A stretch of DNA of 64,000 nucleotides from JACZWZ01 sp036478235 (GTDB lineage: Bacteria > Actinomycetota > Acidimicrobiia > Spongiisociales > UBA11373). The notes under the pieces were generated by a model. It was not told where the DNA came from. It made no database searches and saw nothing but the letters and a program-made list of their open reading frames with translations. Shown piece by piece: positions 23,602-34,400 of the stretch (positions are counted from its first letter, which is position 1; each line of letters starts with the position of its first letter). The translations under genes were made by a program, and so were the position numbers. The stretch lies in NCBI GenBank assembly GCA_036478235.1, contig JAZGDZ010000089.1, positions 1 to 64,000 on the forward strand. The letters run 5' to 3'.

Positions 23602-25001
23602 GTGAAGCGGACTCGATAGCCCGGGAGGTACGAACCGGGGCAAGGTCCGCGAGCGAAGTCGTCGCCGAGGCCCTGGAGCGGACCGAGGCCGCTGCCCACC
23701 TCAACCTTTTCACGCGCCTCGACCCCGAAGCCGCACTCGACAGGGCGGCCACGATCGACAGCTCCGTCGCCGCCGGAGCCGACCCTGGGCCCCTAGCTGG
23801 GGTGCCGATCGCCCTCAAGGACATCATCGACCAGACCGGGGTGCCGACCACGGTGGGATCGTCGTTTCTGCGCACCCCTGCTTCGTCCGATGCCCCCGTC
23901 GTGACCCGCCTGGAGGCGGCCGGGGCGGTGATCATCGGACGCACCGGGCTCCACGAGTTCGCCTACGGGTTCTCCTCCGAGAACGATTGGTGGGGCCCGG
24001 TGCGCAACCCGTGGGACCCGGCGGCGTCGCCGGGCGGCTCATCCGGTGGTTCGGCTGCGGCGGTGGCGGCCGGCGTGACTCCCATCGGCATCGGCACCGA
24101 CACGGGCGGATCGGTACGGGTTCCCGCCGCCCTGTGCGGCCTCGTGGGGCTCAAGGTGACCCACGGACGGATCCCGCTGACGGGCGTCTTCCCACTGGCG
24201 GCGTCGCTCGACACGGTGGGTCCGATCACACGATCCGTCGGCGATGCCGCCCTCGCCTACTCGACCCTCGCCGGCCACGACCCGGCCGATCGCTGGTCGA
24301 TCGATCGCCCCGTCGCAGGCCCGGCATCGGTGTCGCTCGGATCGCTCTCGGTGGGAATCCCCCACCCCTGGGTCGATCGGCCGCTGGCACCCGAACAGCG
24401 CATCGGCTTCTCCTGGTTCATCGAAGCCCTCGGGGAGGCCGGAGCCGCCCTCGAGCACTTCGACGAACCACGCATCGACGAATCCGACCTCCCTGCCGGC
24501 GCGTATGCCGAAGTGGCCGACGTCCACCGCAGCTGGTTCACCGAGGATCGGGAACGCTACGGACCGACGATTCGAGACCGCCTCGCCACGCTGTTCGATC
24601 TCGAGCCGGCCGAGATCGAAGCGGCGGTGCGGTGGCGAGCCGGGCTGCGGGGTGCATTCGAGGACGGCTTCGAGCGGTTCGATTTACTCGTCACCCCGGC
24701 TACGGCCGCCCGATCCAAGGAGATCGGGGTCGACCTCGTCGACGTCGGAGCCGGGCCCGAGCCGTACCGGCCGGTCCTATCGTGGTTCACGCCCCTCGTC
24801 AACCAGGCCGGCCTGCCCGCCCTCGTCCTCCCGGTCGAGGTCCCCGAGATCGAGGGCCTTCCACCGTCGGTCCAGCTCATCGGGCCCCACTGGGAGGAGG
24901 CGCGGCTGCTGGCCGTGGGTCGGGCTCTCGAGGCACTCGGCACCGTCTCCTCGCGGACCCCGAATCGGCAGCTGTGGAACATACGACATCTGCGCCGGTA
25001 G
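23598..25001 (+). CDS. Amidase signature family protein
   Basis: A 467-residue amidase with the Ser-cisSer-Lys triad: Lys74 in ALKDII, the glycine/serine loop SPGGSSGGS near residue 149, and nucleophile Ser172 in DTGGSVRVP. The family includes GatA, but no gatB or gatC is adjacent and the C-terminal region is unlike GatA, so a general amide or urea-derivative hydrolase is more likely. The start is chosen as TTG 23598, overlapping the DUF3048 stop as TTGA; the longer open frame reads through the upstream gene. The product is cytoplasmic. Confidence 0.88.
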   Translation: MSEADSIAREVRTGARSASEVVAEALERTEAAAHLNLFTRLDPEAALDRAATIDSSVAAGADPGPLAGVPIALKDIIDQTGVPTTVGSSFLRTPASSDAPVVTRLEAAGAVIIGRTGLHEFAYGFSSENDWWGPVRNPWDPAASPGGSSGGSAAAVAAGVTPIGIGTDTGGSVRVPAALCGLVGLKVTHGRIPLTGVFPLAASLDTVGPITRSVGDAALAYSTLAGHDPADRWSIDRPVAGPASVSLGSLSVGIPHPWVDRPLAPEQRIGFSWFIEALGEAGAALEHFDEPRIDESDLPAGAYAEVADVHRSWFTEDRERYGPTIRDRLATLFDLEPAEIEAAVRWRAGLRGAFEDGFERFDLLVTPATAARSKEIGVDLVDVGAGPEPYRPVLSWFTPLVNQAGLPALVLPVEVPEIEGLPPSVQLIGPHWEEARLLAVGRALEALGTVSSRTPNRQLWNIRHLRR

Positions 25002-25004
25002 GCA

Positions 25005-25022
25005 TACAATGAGACGCGTCTC
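25005..25022 (+). promoter_or_regulatory. -10 box and 12-bp palindrome upstream of korAB
   Basis: TACAAT (25005-25010) directly follows the amidase stop codon. A perfect 12-bp palindrome GAGACGCGTCTC (25011-25022) covers the expected transcription start, the position of a repressor site. korA starts 100 nt downstream after AAGGAG (25108-25113). Confidence 0.45.
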
Positions 25023-25123
25023 AAACCCGGAGGACGACACGACAGACGCGATGCCCGGATCCACGGCCCGGTCACCGTCCACCCGCGTTCCCCATCCCCA
25101 CTTACTCAAGGAGTGATCGGACC

Positions 25124-26991
25124 GTGTCCGAAACCTCGACCATCGACTCGTTCCACGTCGAAGCCCAGAAGGTCTCGGCGGTCGTCATCCGCTTCGCCGG
25201 AGACTCCGGCGACGGCATGCAGTTGGCCGGAACCCGGTTCACCGAGGCGTCGGCGATCTTCGGGAACGACCTGGCGACCTTCCCGAACTTCCCGTCGGAG
25301 ATTCGCGCCCCCGCCGGCACCTTGCCGGGAGTCTCGTCGTTCCAGGTGCAGATCGCCGACCGCGACATCCTCACCGCAGGTGATCATCCCGACGTCCTGA
25401 TGGCCATGAACCCGGCGGCCCTGAAAGCCAACCTCGGCGACCTCGCCCCCGCCGGGACGATCATCGTGAACAGCGACGTCTTCGAGGAACGCAACCTCCA
25501 CAAGGCCGGCTACGAGACGAATCCCCTCACCGACGGGTCGCTGGACACCTACCGGGTCCTCGAGGTGCCGATGGACGAGCTGACGAAGGAGGCCGTCAAG
25601 GACTCCGGGCTCAAGGGACGCGGCGTCCTCCGATCCAGGAACTTCTTCGCGCTGGGCCTGATGGCCTGGATGTTCGATCGCCCCCACCAGCCGACACTTG
25701 ATTGGATCGACCGAAAGTTCGGCACGGACGAGGCCGTCCGCTCGGGGAACGAGCTGGCCTTCAAGGCAGGATTCAACCTCGGCGAGACGACGGAGATGTT
25801 CCGGCACACGTACGAGGTGAAGCCGGCCGCACTGCCGCCGGGAACGTACACCAACGTCACGGGGAACCAATCGCTCGCCTGGGGCTTGATCGCGGCCGCC
25901 CAGGCCGCCCGGCTCCCCCTCTTCTACGCCTCATACCCCATCACGCCAGCGTCCGACGTGCTGCACCAGCTCGCCAAGCACCGCAACTTCGGCGTGAGGA
26001 CCTTCCAGGCGGAAGACGAGATCGCCGCCGTCGGAGCTGCCGTCGGGGCGTCGTTCGCCGGTCATCTCGGCGTCACCGGCACCAGCGGCCCCGGGTTGGC
26101 GCTCAAGAGTGAGACGATCAGCCTGGCGCTGACGACCGAGCTTCCCCTGCTCATCATCGACGTGCAGCGGGGCGGCCCTTCCACCGGGCTCCCCACGAAG
26201 ACGGAGCAGTCCGATCTTTTGATGGTGATGTACGGGAGGCACGGTGAGTCGCCACTGCCGGTCGTCGCCATCTCCTCGCCGTCGGACGCGTTCGAGACCA
26301 CGATCGAGGCAGCCCGGATAGCCCTCAAGTACATGACCCCCGTGATCCTGCTGTCCGATGGGTACATCGCAACGAGCGCCGAGCCGTGGCTGCTCCCCGA
26401 TGTATCGCAAATGCCCGACATCTCGGTGCCGTTCGCGACCGAGGCCAACGGTGAAGACGGCGGCTTCCTGCCGTACCTGCGCGACTCCGAGACGCTGGCC
26501 CGCCCCTGGGCGGTCCCGGGGACGCCCGGCCTGGAGCATCGGCTCGGCGGGCTGGAGAAGGAGGATGTCACCGGCAACGTCTCCTACAACCCGCAGAACC
26601 ACGAAAAGATGACCCTCCTGCGGGAGCAGAAGATCTCCGGCATCGCCGATGACATCCCCCCGATCGTCATCGACCAGGACGAGGACGCCGAAGTGCTCGT
26701 GCTCGGATGGGGCTCGTCGTACGCGGCCATCCTGGCCGGGGTGCGTCGGGTGCGCGCCGCCGGACGCAAGGTGGCCCGGGTCCACCTGCGCTACCTCAAC
26801 CCATTCGCCAAGAACCTGGGGGAGATCCTGGAGCGCTACCCGAAGGTGCTCATTCCGGAGCTCAACCGCGGCCAACTGTGGCGGCTGGTGCGCGGCGAGT
26901 TCCTCACCGACGCGATCTCATACCCGAAGGTGCAGGGGCAGCCGTTCAAGGCAGTGGAGATCGAAACCAAGCTCCTGGAGATGCTCGAGTC

Positions 26992-26995
<4 letters not shown>
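25124..26995 (+). CDS. korA: 2-oxoacid:ferredoxin oxidoreductase, fused gamma-alpha subunit
   Basis: With KorB this subunit forms an enzyme that oxidatively decarboxylates a 2-oxoacid, most likely 2-oxoglutarate, to acyl-CoA while reducing ferredoxin. Residues 1 to about 200 are the gamma domain (VVIRFAGDSGDGMQLAG). Residues about 245-450 are the pyrimidine-binding alpha domain (YPITPASDVLHQLAKH and QAEDEIAAVGAAVGAS), then a transketolase-C-like domain with LVLGWGSSYAAI. The fused 623-residue layout is the KorAB type common in actinobacteria. The GTG at 25124 has a good ribosome site. It overlaps korB by ATGA. Confidence 0.93.
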
Positions 26996-28008
<1,013 letters not shown>

Positions 28009-28012
28009 CGGT

Positions 28013-28147
28013 CAGACATCAGACATCAGACATCAGACATCGGACATCGGACATCGGACATCGGACATCGGACATCGGACATCGAAGAGGGTCCCATTCT
28101 GAGATCTGAAATCTGAGATCTCTCATCTGAAATCTGAGATCTGAGCT
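28013..28147. repeat. Inverted heptanucleotide array (CAGACAT / CTGARAT)
   Basis: Four CAGACAT and six CGGACAT units (28013-28082) are followed by the spacer CGAAGAG and some unique bases, then seven units of the CTGAGAT/CTGAAAT type (28099-28147). The second arm is an imperfect reverse complement of the first (CAGACAT against CAGATTT). The same unit and the same CGAAGAG spacer occur at 40027-40153. It lies between korB and the converging molybdoenzyme operon. Confidence 0.8.
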
Positions 28148-28157
28148 AGGCAAATCT

Positions 28158-29168
28158 CTACCGCCTGGCGACCTCTCTGAGGATGATCCACACGACCCCG
28201 GTCGCTGCGGCGAGGAGCAAGAGCACGGCGAGAGCGACCGCGACGAGGAGTGCCGTCCCCCAGAACCCACCGTCGACGCCGGGGCGGGGTACGGGCAGCG
28301 ACGCAGCGGCCTCGTCGGTGATGTCCAACTCGATGAACTGGGCGATCGACTTCTGACCGTTGCGGTCACCCTCCGCCCCATCCCACACGGCGAATGCGAC
28401 CAGCGTCGTCTGGTCGACTGCAAAGGAGGGGCCGTCTGCCGTCGTCTCGAAGTCACGAGCGAAGAGCGCCCGCCACTTGCCGTCGCGCCAGTGGCCGACC
28501 CCGGCCACGTCCTGGGCGGAGGCCGGCGTCAACGTTCCGAAGCCCTCGGCGACGAGGCTCTCGACCGGGCTGGGGTGGTCCGAGGAAGCGAGTGGATTCC
28601 CCACGTTCTGCGCCGGGTTGAAGATGGCCTCATCGGCTCCTGGATAGGTGTCGACCGCAGTGTTGGGATAAGGGCTGGAGGCAAAGCCATCGTCGATGTC
28701 CTTCTGCCACACCGCCTTCCACTGCCAGATGCTGACGGGCAGGTCGGTGGACCCCATCGTGTACGGGGGATTGGACCCCTCCACCGATGGAAACTGGACG
28801 GCAGCGGCGTCGGCGAAGAGCGTGGAGCCGTTCACGGCGTCGTCCACCTCGTCGTCGGCCCATTCCAGGAGCAGGAAGAGCCGGAAATCAGCATGGAGCG
28901 CCCGCACCGTCAGGGAACCCACGGCGCCGCCCCCGAATGGCGGCACCAGCTCCTGGGCGCTGAGCGAGACCTGCCTGGAGTTGGCCCCGTCCCACACCGC
29001 GGACCAGGGATCGTCCTCGAGGACCGGCGCCGATGCGGGTGTCGCCTCGAGCCGCGGTGCCTGCGACTTGACCGGGATCAGGCCGAATACCCCGCCGACG
29101 AGTGCCAGCGCGACCACCGCGACCACTGTGATGCTCGACCGGCGCGGGCTCCTAAAGGATTTCAGCAT
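28158..29168 (-). CDS. Haem-binding gamma-type subunit of a DMSO reductase family enzyme
   Basis: A 336-residue protein with an N-terminal hydrophobic signal or anchor (residues about 14-32), an extracytoplasmic domain, and a C-terminal membrane helix near residues 305-328. The domain resembles the ethylbenzene-dehydrogenase-type haem subunit: SLTVRALHADFRLFLLLEWAD, then DAAAVQFPS and the late segments WRALFARDF and FAVWDGAEGDRNG. In relatives it binds haem b and passes electrons between the Fe-S subunit and a quinone or cytochrome. It overlaps the chaperone gene by 17 nt and is the last gene of the operon. Confidence 0.82.
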   Translation of the reverse strand: MLKSFRSPRRSSITVVAVVALALVGGVFGLIPVKSQAPRLEATPASAPVLEDDPWSAVWDGANSRQVSLSAQELVPPFGGGAVGSLTVRALHADFRLFLLLEWADDEVDDAVNGSTLFADAAAVQFPSVEGSNPPYTMGSTDLPVSIWQWKAVWQKDIDDGFASSPYPNTAVDTYPGADEAIFNPAQNVGNPLASSDHPSPVESLVAEGFGTLTPASAQDVAGVGHWRDGKWRALFARDFETTADGPSFAVDQTTLVAFAVWDGAEGDRNGQKSIAQFIELDITDEAAASLPVPRPGVDGGFWGTALLVAVALAVLLLLAAATGVVWIILREVARR

Positions 29169-29910
29169 GCCGTGGCTCCGGGTCCGGCGCTAAGAAGGGA
29201 GGACACTCGTCGAGGGGACAGCCGTCCGCTTCCGTCGGCTCCGGCGGCGCCGGCTCGTCCCGATAGCGGTCGACCCTGCCGATACGGAGAAAGCGTTCCT
29301 CCCACCCGATGAACTCTGCGAGGAGACGACCCGCCGCGGTGTGCCAGTCGCGACCACCCGCCAAGACGACCCTCCCCGCGATCAACGGGGCCCAGCGGGC
29401 CAGATGCTCCCGCAGAAACGTGCGGTGGGCCGCCCGGGTCGTGTCGAGCCCGGAGCGGTCACCCTCCTCGCGGGCGCGGGCTTCCTTGAGTGCAAGGAGA
29501 TAGGCGAATTCCAGCTCGACGGCGAGATGATCCGGCCTGTCGCCATCGGGCCGGACGCCAAACGCCCGGTAGAAGCCGGAGACATCGGCCTGGTGCTGGG
29601 TCTGCTGGAACACGTGGCTGGCACTGAATGCCGTCTCGTAGGGCGGGCAGTCCTCGGAGTAGCTCAGGGTGAACACCGTCTGGTGGGACCGCTCGAGGTC
29701 GCGTGCCCCGGTCCCGGCGAGGGCGCGCTCCAGCGCCTTCACCCCGGCAGCGATCTCGTCTGAGACGAGGGTGGCCCCGACGCGAGCCACCTCCAGGGCG
29801 CCTTCGAGTTGAGCGTGGACATCCTTCGTCGGATAGGAGAATGCGAGCGAGAGCAGCCGGTACATCGAGGCCCGGGCCAGCGCCCTCTCCTCGGCTGTGG
29901 CGCGTTTCAT
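29152..29910 (-). CDS. TorD/NarJ-like molybdoenzyme assembly chaperone
   Basis: A 252-residue all-helical protein of the TorD/DmsD/NarJ chaperone class, which holds the catalytic subunit until cofactor insertion and Tat export. Supporting motifs are RASMYRLLSLAFSYPT at the N-terminus, the central YETAF and VSGFYRAFGV, and HLAVELEFAYLLALKEA. The Pro/Asp-rich C-terminal tail of about 35 residues is unusual. The start ATG 29910 lies 8 nt from the beta-subunit stop; an upstream open extension is antisense noise. It contributes to the cytoplasmic assembly of the complex, not to catalysis. Confidence 0.87.
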   Translation of the reverse strand: MKRATAEERALARASMYRLLSLAFSYPTKDVHAQLEGALEVARVGATLVSDEIAAGVKALERALAGTGARDLERSHQTVFTLSYSEDCPPYETAFSASHVFQQTQHQADVSGFYRAFGVRPDGDRPDHLAVELEFAYLLALKEARAREEGDRSGLDTTRAAHRTFLREHLARWAPLIAGRVVLAGGRDWHTAAGRLLAEFIGWEERFLRIGRVDRYRDEPAPPEPTEADGCPLDECPPFLAPDPEPRHAEIL

Positions 29911-29918
29911 GATCCTCC

Positions 29919-31157
29919 CTAGATCGAGTTCAAATACTGGTCCGGCCGCTCGAAGTGGGCCTCGACCACCGAGGTCCGCACGATCTCCTCGCCGTCTCTC
30001 CCGTAACCAACCACGGTGTCGTTGAAGACCTCCAACGGCCGACCGTTGACGTTGACCTCCGACACCTTCTCGCCCTCGATCACCTCGAACTTGAAGATGA
30101 TCTTCTGCGACACCCGGAAGAGCTGGAGGACCGCCTGGGTACGCCTTGTCGGGCGCTCGTAGACGTCGATGGCCCTTCCCACACCGGGCCCGAACATCTG
30201 TCGCAGATAGGGCCGGGGCACCCATCGCGGGGGGATGTAATAGATGTTGGGTTGGGTGCCGAACTGGGGATAGAGCGGCAGAGCCACCTGTGCCTCGCGG
30301 ATCAGGTGATAGAGCGGGTTGTCCGGGTCCTCTATCCAGCTCCCCGTCTCGGTCACCGGCACCAGACCCTGCAGACGAATCTGACCGGGGCACACCGCCA
30401 TGCACCGCGCCTCCATCGGCAGTCCATCTGTCAGCGGGTCGGACCCCTCGATACGGGGAAAGCACCCGATGCACTTTTCCGAGGTGCGTGTGTTGGGCCG
30501 GTACAGCGATTTCTTATAGGGACACTGTTCGACGCACTTGCGATAACCCCGGCAGCGGCGTTGGTCGATGAGGACGATCCCGTCCTCCTCCCGCTTGTAG
30601 ATGGCGTCGCGAGGGCAGGCGGCGAGGCAGGCCGGATATGCACAGTGGTTGCAAAGCCGCTGCAGATAGAAGAACCACGTGTGGTGCTCCGGCAGCACAG
30701 CCCCCTCGGACAGGGGCCGGGTGGCACGCGGCGAGTCCTCAAACAGGTTCGGGGCCGACCACTCCTCATCCTCCGGGATGTACCCGACCGCCTGCTGGCG
30801 GCCCTGCTCGGCGGCCTCGAAGATCGTCGCGCCTTCATAGACACCGTATGGGGCATCGGGGCTGGAGCCGCCCTCCTCCCAGGTCTGACCTCCTGGGTTG
30901 GCTCGCTCGATGAGATCCAGCGTCTTCAGATCCCAGTGATGGGGATAGCCGCCGTACGGCTTGGTCTCCACGTTGTTCCACCACATGTCCTCCTGCCCCT
31001 CGGAGAACGTCCAGGTCGACTTACACGCCATCGTGCAGGTCTGGCAGGCGATGCAGCGGTTGATGTTGAACACGGCGGCGAACTGCCACTGGCCCGCCCC
31101 CGGGTCCAGCCGGTACGTCATCTCCCGCCCCAGCTGCCAGTTGTACACGCTGGCCAT
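29919..31157 (-). CDS. Iron-sulfur beta subunit of a type II DMSO reductase family enzyme
   Basis: A 412-residue electron-transfer subunit like NarH, NxrB or EbdB. It has four cysteine clusters: CIACQTCTMACK near residue 35, CNHCAYPACLAACP, CRGYRKCVEQCP, and CIGCFPR followed by CMAVCPGQ. These would hold three 4Fe-4S and one 3Fe-4S or 4Fe-4S cluster. The segment MWWNNVETKPYGGYP is typical of the nitrite oxidoreductase, chlorate reductase and ethylbenzene dehydrogenase group. It has no signal peptide and is presumably exported with the Tat-bearing alpha subunit. Its ATG shares one base with the preceding stop. Confidence 0.92.
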   Translation of the reverse strand: MASVYNWQLGREMTYRLDPGAGQWQFAAVFNINRCIACQTCTMACKSTWTFSEGQEDMWWNNVETKPYGGYPHHWDLKTLDLIERANPGGQTWEEGGSSPDAPYGVYEGATIFEAAEQGRQQAVGYIPEDEEWSAPNLFEDSPRATRPLSEGAVLPEHHTWFFYLQRLCNHCAYPACLAACPRDAIYKREEDGIVLIDQRRCRGYRKCVEQCPYKKSLYRPNTRTSEKCIGCFPRIEGSDPLTDGLPMEARCMAVCPGQIRLQGLVPVTETGSWIEDPDNPLYHLIREAQVALPLYPQFGTQPNIYYIPPRWVPRPYLRQMFGPGVGRAIDVYERPTRRTQAVLQLFRVSQKIIFKFEVIEGEKVSEVNVNGRPLEVFNDTVVGYGRDGEEIVRTSVVEAHFERPDQYLNSI

Positions 31158-31486
31158 CAGTCAGCCTCCCTGTTCGCACCGTCGGGGATCGACTGTCCGA
31201 AGACCTCGTCGATCAGCGCCTTCACCCCGTCCTCGCCGAGCGCCTGCATGACCGCCGCCGCTCCGGCGTACCGCCGAACGGTGAACATCCGGGCCACCCG
31301 CTCCCGCGACCAACCCAACATCGCGAACTCCTCTACGAACGTGCGCCCCATGGCCTTCACCCCGTCGTGACCGGGCGTCGCCAGCGAAACTGCGGTGGCG
31401 ATGAAGGGGTCGGTGGGCTCCGCCTGCTTCGTCCTCCCCGAGCGCGACACCAACTCGATCGGCACGAATCCGTGATCCGGGCTCAT
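31157..31486 (-). CDS. Small conserved protein in the molybdoenzyme operon, unknown
   Basis: A 109-residue soluble protein between the alpha and beta genes, overlapping alpha by ATGA and beta by one base, so it is certainly translated with them. It is predicted helical, with FVEEFAMLGWSRERVARMFTVRRYAGA in the centre (given here only as a landmark of the C-terminal half). It has no cysteines, signal or membrane segment. It could be an assembly factor or small cytoplasmic subunit. I do not recognise a family. Confidence 0.72.
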   Translation of the reverse strand: MSPDHGFVPIELVSRSGRTKQAEPTDPFIATAVSLATPGHDGVKAMGRTFVEEFAMLGWSRERVARMFTVRRYAGAAAVMQALGEDGVKALIDEVFGQSIPDGANREAD

Positions 31487-34400
31487 GAGATGAACCCCCC
31501 ATCCAGGTAACGCAGCATTCGCTCGTCCTCTCCGGCGGGGGACATCCCCGACTCCCCCGGCTTCCACCGCCCCTGACCGCCCAGGCCTCCGTCCTCCGCC
31601 TTGACGACCCTGACCAGGGTCTCCTTGGGAACGGTATTGATGGCGTGGTTGTCGGCCTCGCCGCCGAACATGAAGGCAAACTCGATCTTCGACTTGTGGA
31701 ACAGGGTGTCGGTCTGATGCATCGGCATCGCCCAGTCGCGGGTCACGCTCTGGTGGGAGCCGTAGCGATAGCTCGACTGATACCCGGTGTCCTCCGAAAC
31801 GGCTCGCCCGTCGGGTCGCGTCTCGTGGGCGAGCACCGTCTTCTGGGTGGCGAGCCAATAGCCGTGCTTGGCCATCAGCACGTCGTAGGGGTATGCCGGG
31901 TTGAACCTGACCCGCAGCATGAGCCGGGCGACCTTGTGGAACGGATCGCTGGTGTCGTTGGGGTCGTAGTTCGGATATGGGCGGTCGGCCGGGTTGGCGT
32001 CGATGTACACATAGTCGCCGTCGTTGAGCCCCAGGTCGCGGGCGGCGTCGGGGTTCATGTGCACCTCGCGGTCGCCGACGTGGGGAAGGCGAACGTCCCG
32101 GCGATGCGGGTCCCCAAAGTTGTTGCCCCAGATCACATGCCAGTCGGTCACCGCCCAACCGCTGTGCGTCGTGTGGCGGGTCTTGGGTGTGAGGAAGTAG
32201 AAGCGGTAACCCGCCTCCCATAGAGGATTCTTGGACTCCTTGACCCCCGACCACGGCATCTTGATGTTGCGCACCGTGCGCAGGTCGGGGTCCATCTCCG
32301 TCTCCGGGATCCCATAGTCCTCGGGTCGGATCAACGGGTTGGAGGACACGATCACGTTGGGCAAGTACGGCGTGGCCTCGGGACCTTCGCGATGGACGAT
32401 GAAGTTCTCGCCGTACTCGATCGCCTCGGGGATGTCCACGTAGGAGTGCATCCGCCCGGTGTCCGTCCAGAAGGGCAGGTCGTCGTGGATCTGCTCCCAG
32501 AAGGGGATGCGGGGGTAGGTGCGGAACATCATGAGGGCGGCGCCGGGTTCGCCGTACTTCCCGGCCTTGATGTCGTCCACCGTGTAGCCGCGGGTGGTGG
32601 CCGAGGCGTCGAGTAGCCGCTGCAGATAGACCTCGGCGCGGTCCTCCAGGGCGAACTTCCAGTAGTCGGTGAACCGCTCGTCTTCGAGCTGCGTGCCGAG
32701 ACGCTCGGCGACACGAGCCATGATCATCAGGTCGTCTTCGCTGTCGAACAGCGGGGCGATGCCGTCCCTCCCCCAGATCTGCAGGAACGGGTTGGAGCAA
32801 GACGCCGTCACCTCGGAGGTCTGGAACTCGACCCACGAATTGGCGGGCAGGATGAAGTCGGAAAGCTCGCACGACGAGGTCATCTCGATGTCCTGTGTGA
32901 CAATCATGTCGACGTGGGGGTTGACGTCTCTGATCACCATGTATGCGTGCTTGGCGTTGTTGATCAGGTTGACGTTGGTGGTCCAGATGACCTTGGTCGG
33001 CGTTGGCATGTGGCTCTCGCCGGTAAAGTTCTTTCGCCCGAACTTCGGCGTCTCCACGATCAGCGCCTTGTCCCCGTGGTCCCAGTAGGCGGGCTCCTCG
33101 TCCTTGGCGTAGTTGTGGACGGAGATTTCCTTGCCGTCGGCGGTGTCGTCGAGGTTGGGGTTGAACGGGTCCTCGGCCACCCAACCCTTGAACCCGGGTC
33201 CAGACCACTCCGTTGCCTGCCACAGGGCGGCCTTGTAGTTGCCGGCCCACGTGTGGCTCCCGGCGCCAAGCCGGCCGATGTTGCCGGTGAGCATCAGGGG
33301 GAGATAGGTGGCCCGGTTGTGCAGGGTGGCATGGAACCAGTGATTGATTCCCTCTCCGGTGTGGATCCCCACCGGCTTGATCGTCGCGATGTCGTTCGCC
33401 AGCCTCTCGATGAGATCGATCGGCGTGCCCGTGATCTCGTGCACCGTGTCCAGGTCGTAGTCCTGGAGATGATCCCGGTGTGCCTCCCAGATGGTCAGCA
33501 CCTGCACCTCGGTTCCGTCGGTCAGCACGACCGGGCCGCGGAATCCGAGGTCGGGCTCGAAGCCCGCCGCCGCCATCCGACCCCCGACGTCGTCGCGGGT
33601 GATGGCCCGGAGCTCGCCTCGACCCTTGTCGAAAATCACCCGGTCGCCGCCGATGGCCTCGTACTGCTCGGTCGTGAGCTTCTGCTTGCTGAAGCTGGGC
33701 CCGGCGGCGTCCAGTCCCGGCTCATAATCGGGGAACACATCCGATGCCCGGAGGCGCTCCAAGTTGTCCTCACGCAGCAACAGGGGGAAGTCTGTGTACT
33801 TGAGAACGAAGTCCTCGTCGTAGAGGTCCCGATCCATCAGGATCTTCGTGATCGCCAGGAAGATTGCGGTGTCGGAGAGCCCGGGGCGCACCGGAAGCCA
33901 ATAGTCCGATTTGGTGGCGGGCGGGCTGTACTCGGGGGTGATCGTGACGATCTTGCCGCCGCGCTCCATGATGTTCGAGAAGAAGTGCGACTCGGGCATC
34001 TTGTTCTCGACGAGGTTCTTCCCCACCTGGATAGTGAGCTTGGAGTGAGCCAGGTCGTTGAAGTCGGGCTCGGATGTCTGCAACCCGTGGACGAAGGGGT
34101 GGCCGGGGGCCTGGTCGCCGTGCCAGGTGTAGTTGGACCAGTTGCGCCCCGCCTTGGCCTGGTCGGGCCCCACGCCGCGGACGTGGGTGTCGAGCAGAGC
34201 GAGAGTGTTGCTCATCCGGTACATGCCGTACTTGCCGATGACGCCGAGCAGGCCCATCCCGCCTCTCAGCTTCATCGTTCTGGTGCCGGCCCCGCCCATG
34301 GCCTCGATCATCTCGGGTTGGTATCCCTCGGCAGCGAGGCGGGCGGCTCCTTGCTCCCCGGAGTAGGTCGCGGCGACGTTCGTGAGACCGCGGGCCACGT

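Noticed and set aside
23598..25001. GatA subunit of the tRNA amidotransferase
   Set aside because: No gatB or gatC nearby and the C-terminal region does not resemble GatA.
28013..28147. Possible CRISPR or coding repeat in the heptamer arrays
   Set aside because: The unit is 7 nt with no spacers, and open frames across it are short and not preceded by start signals.
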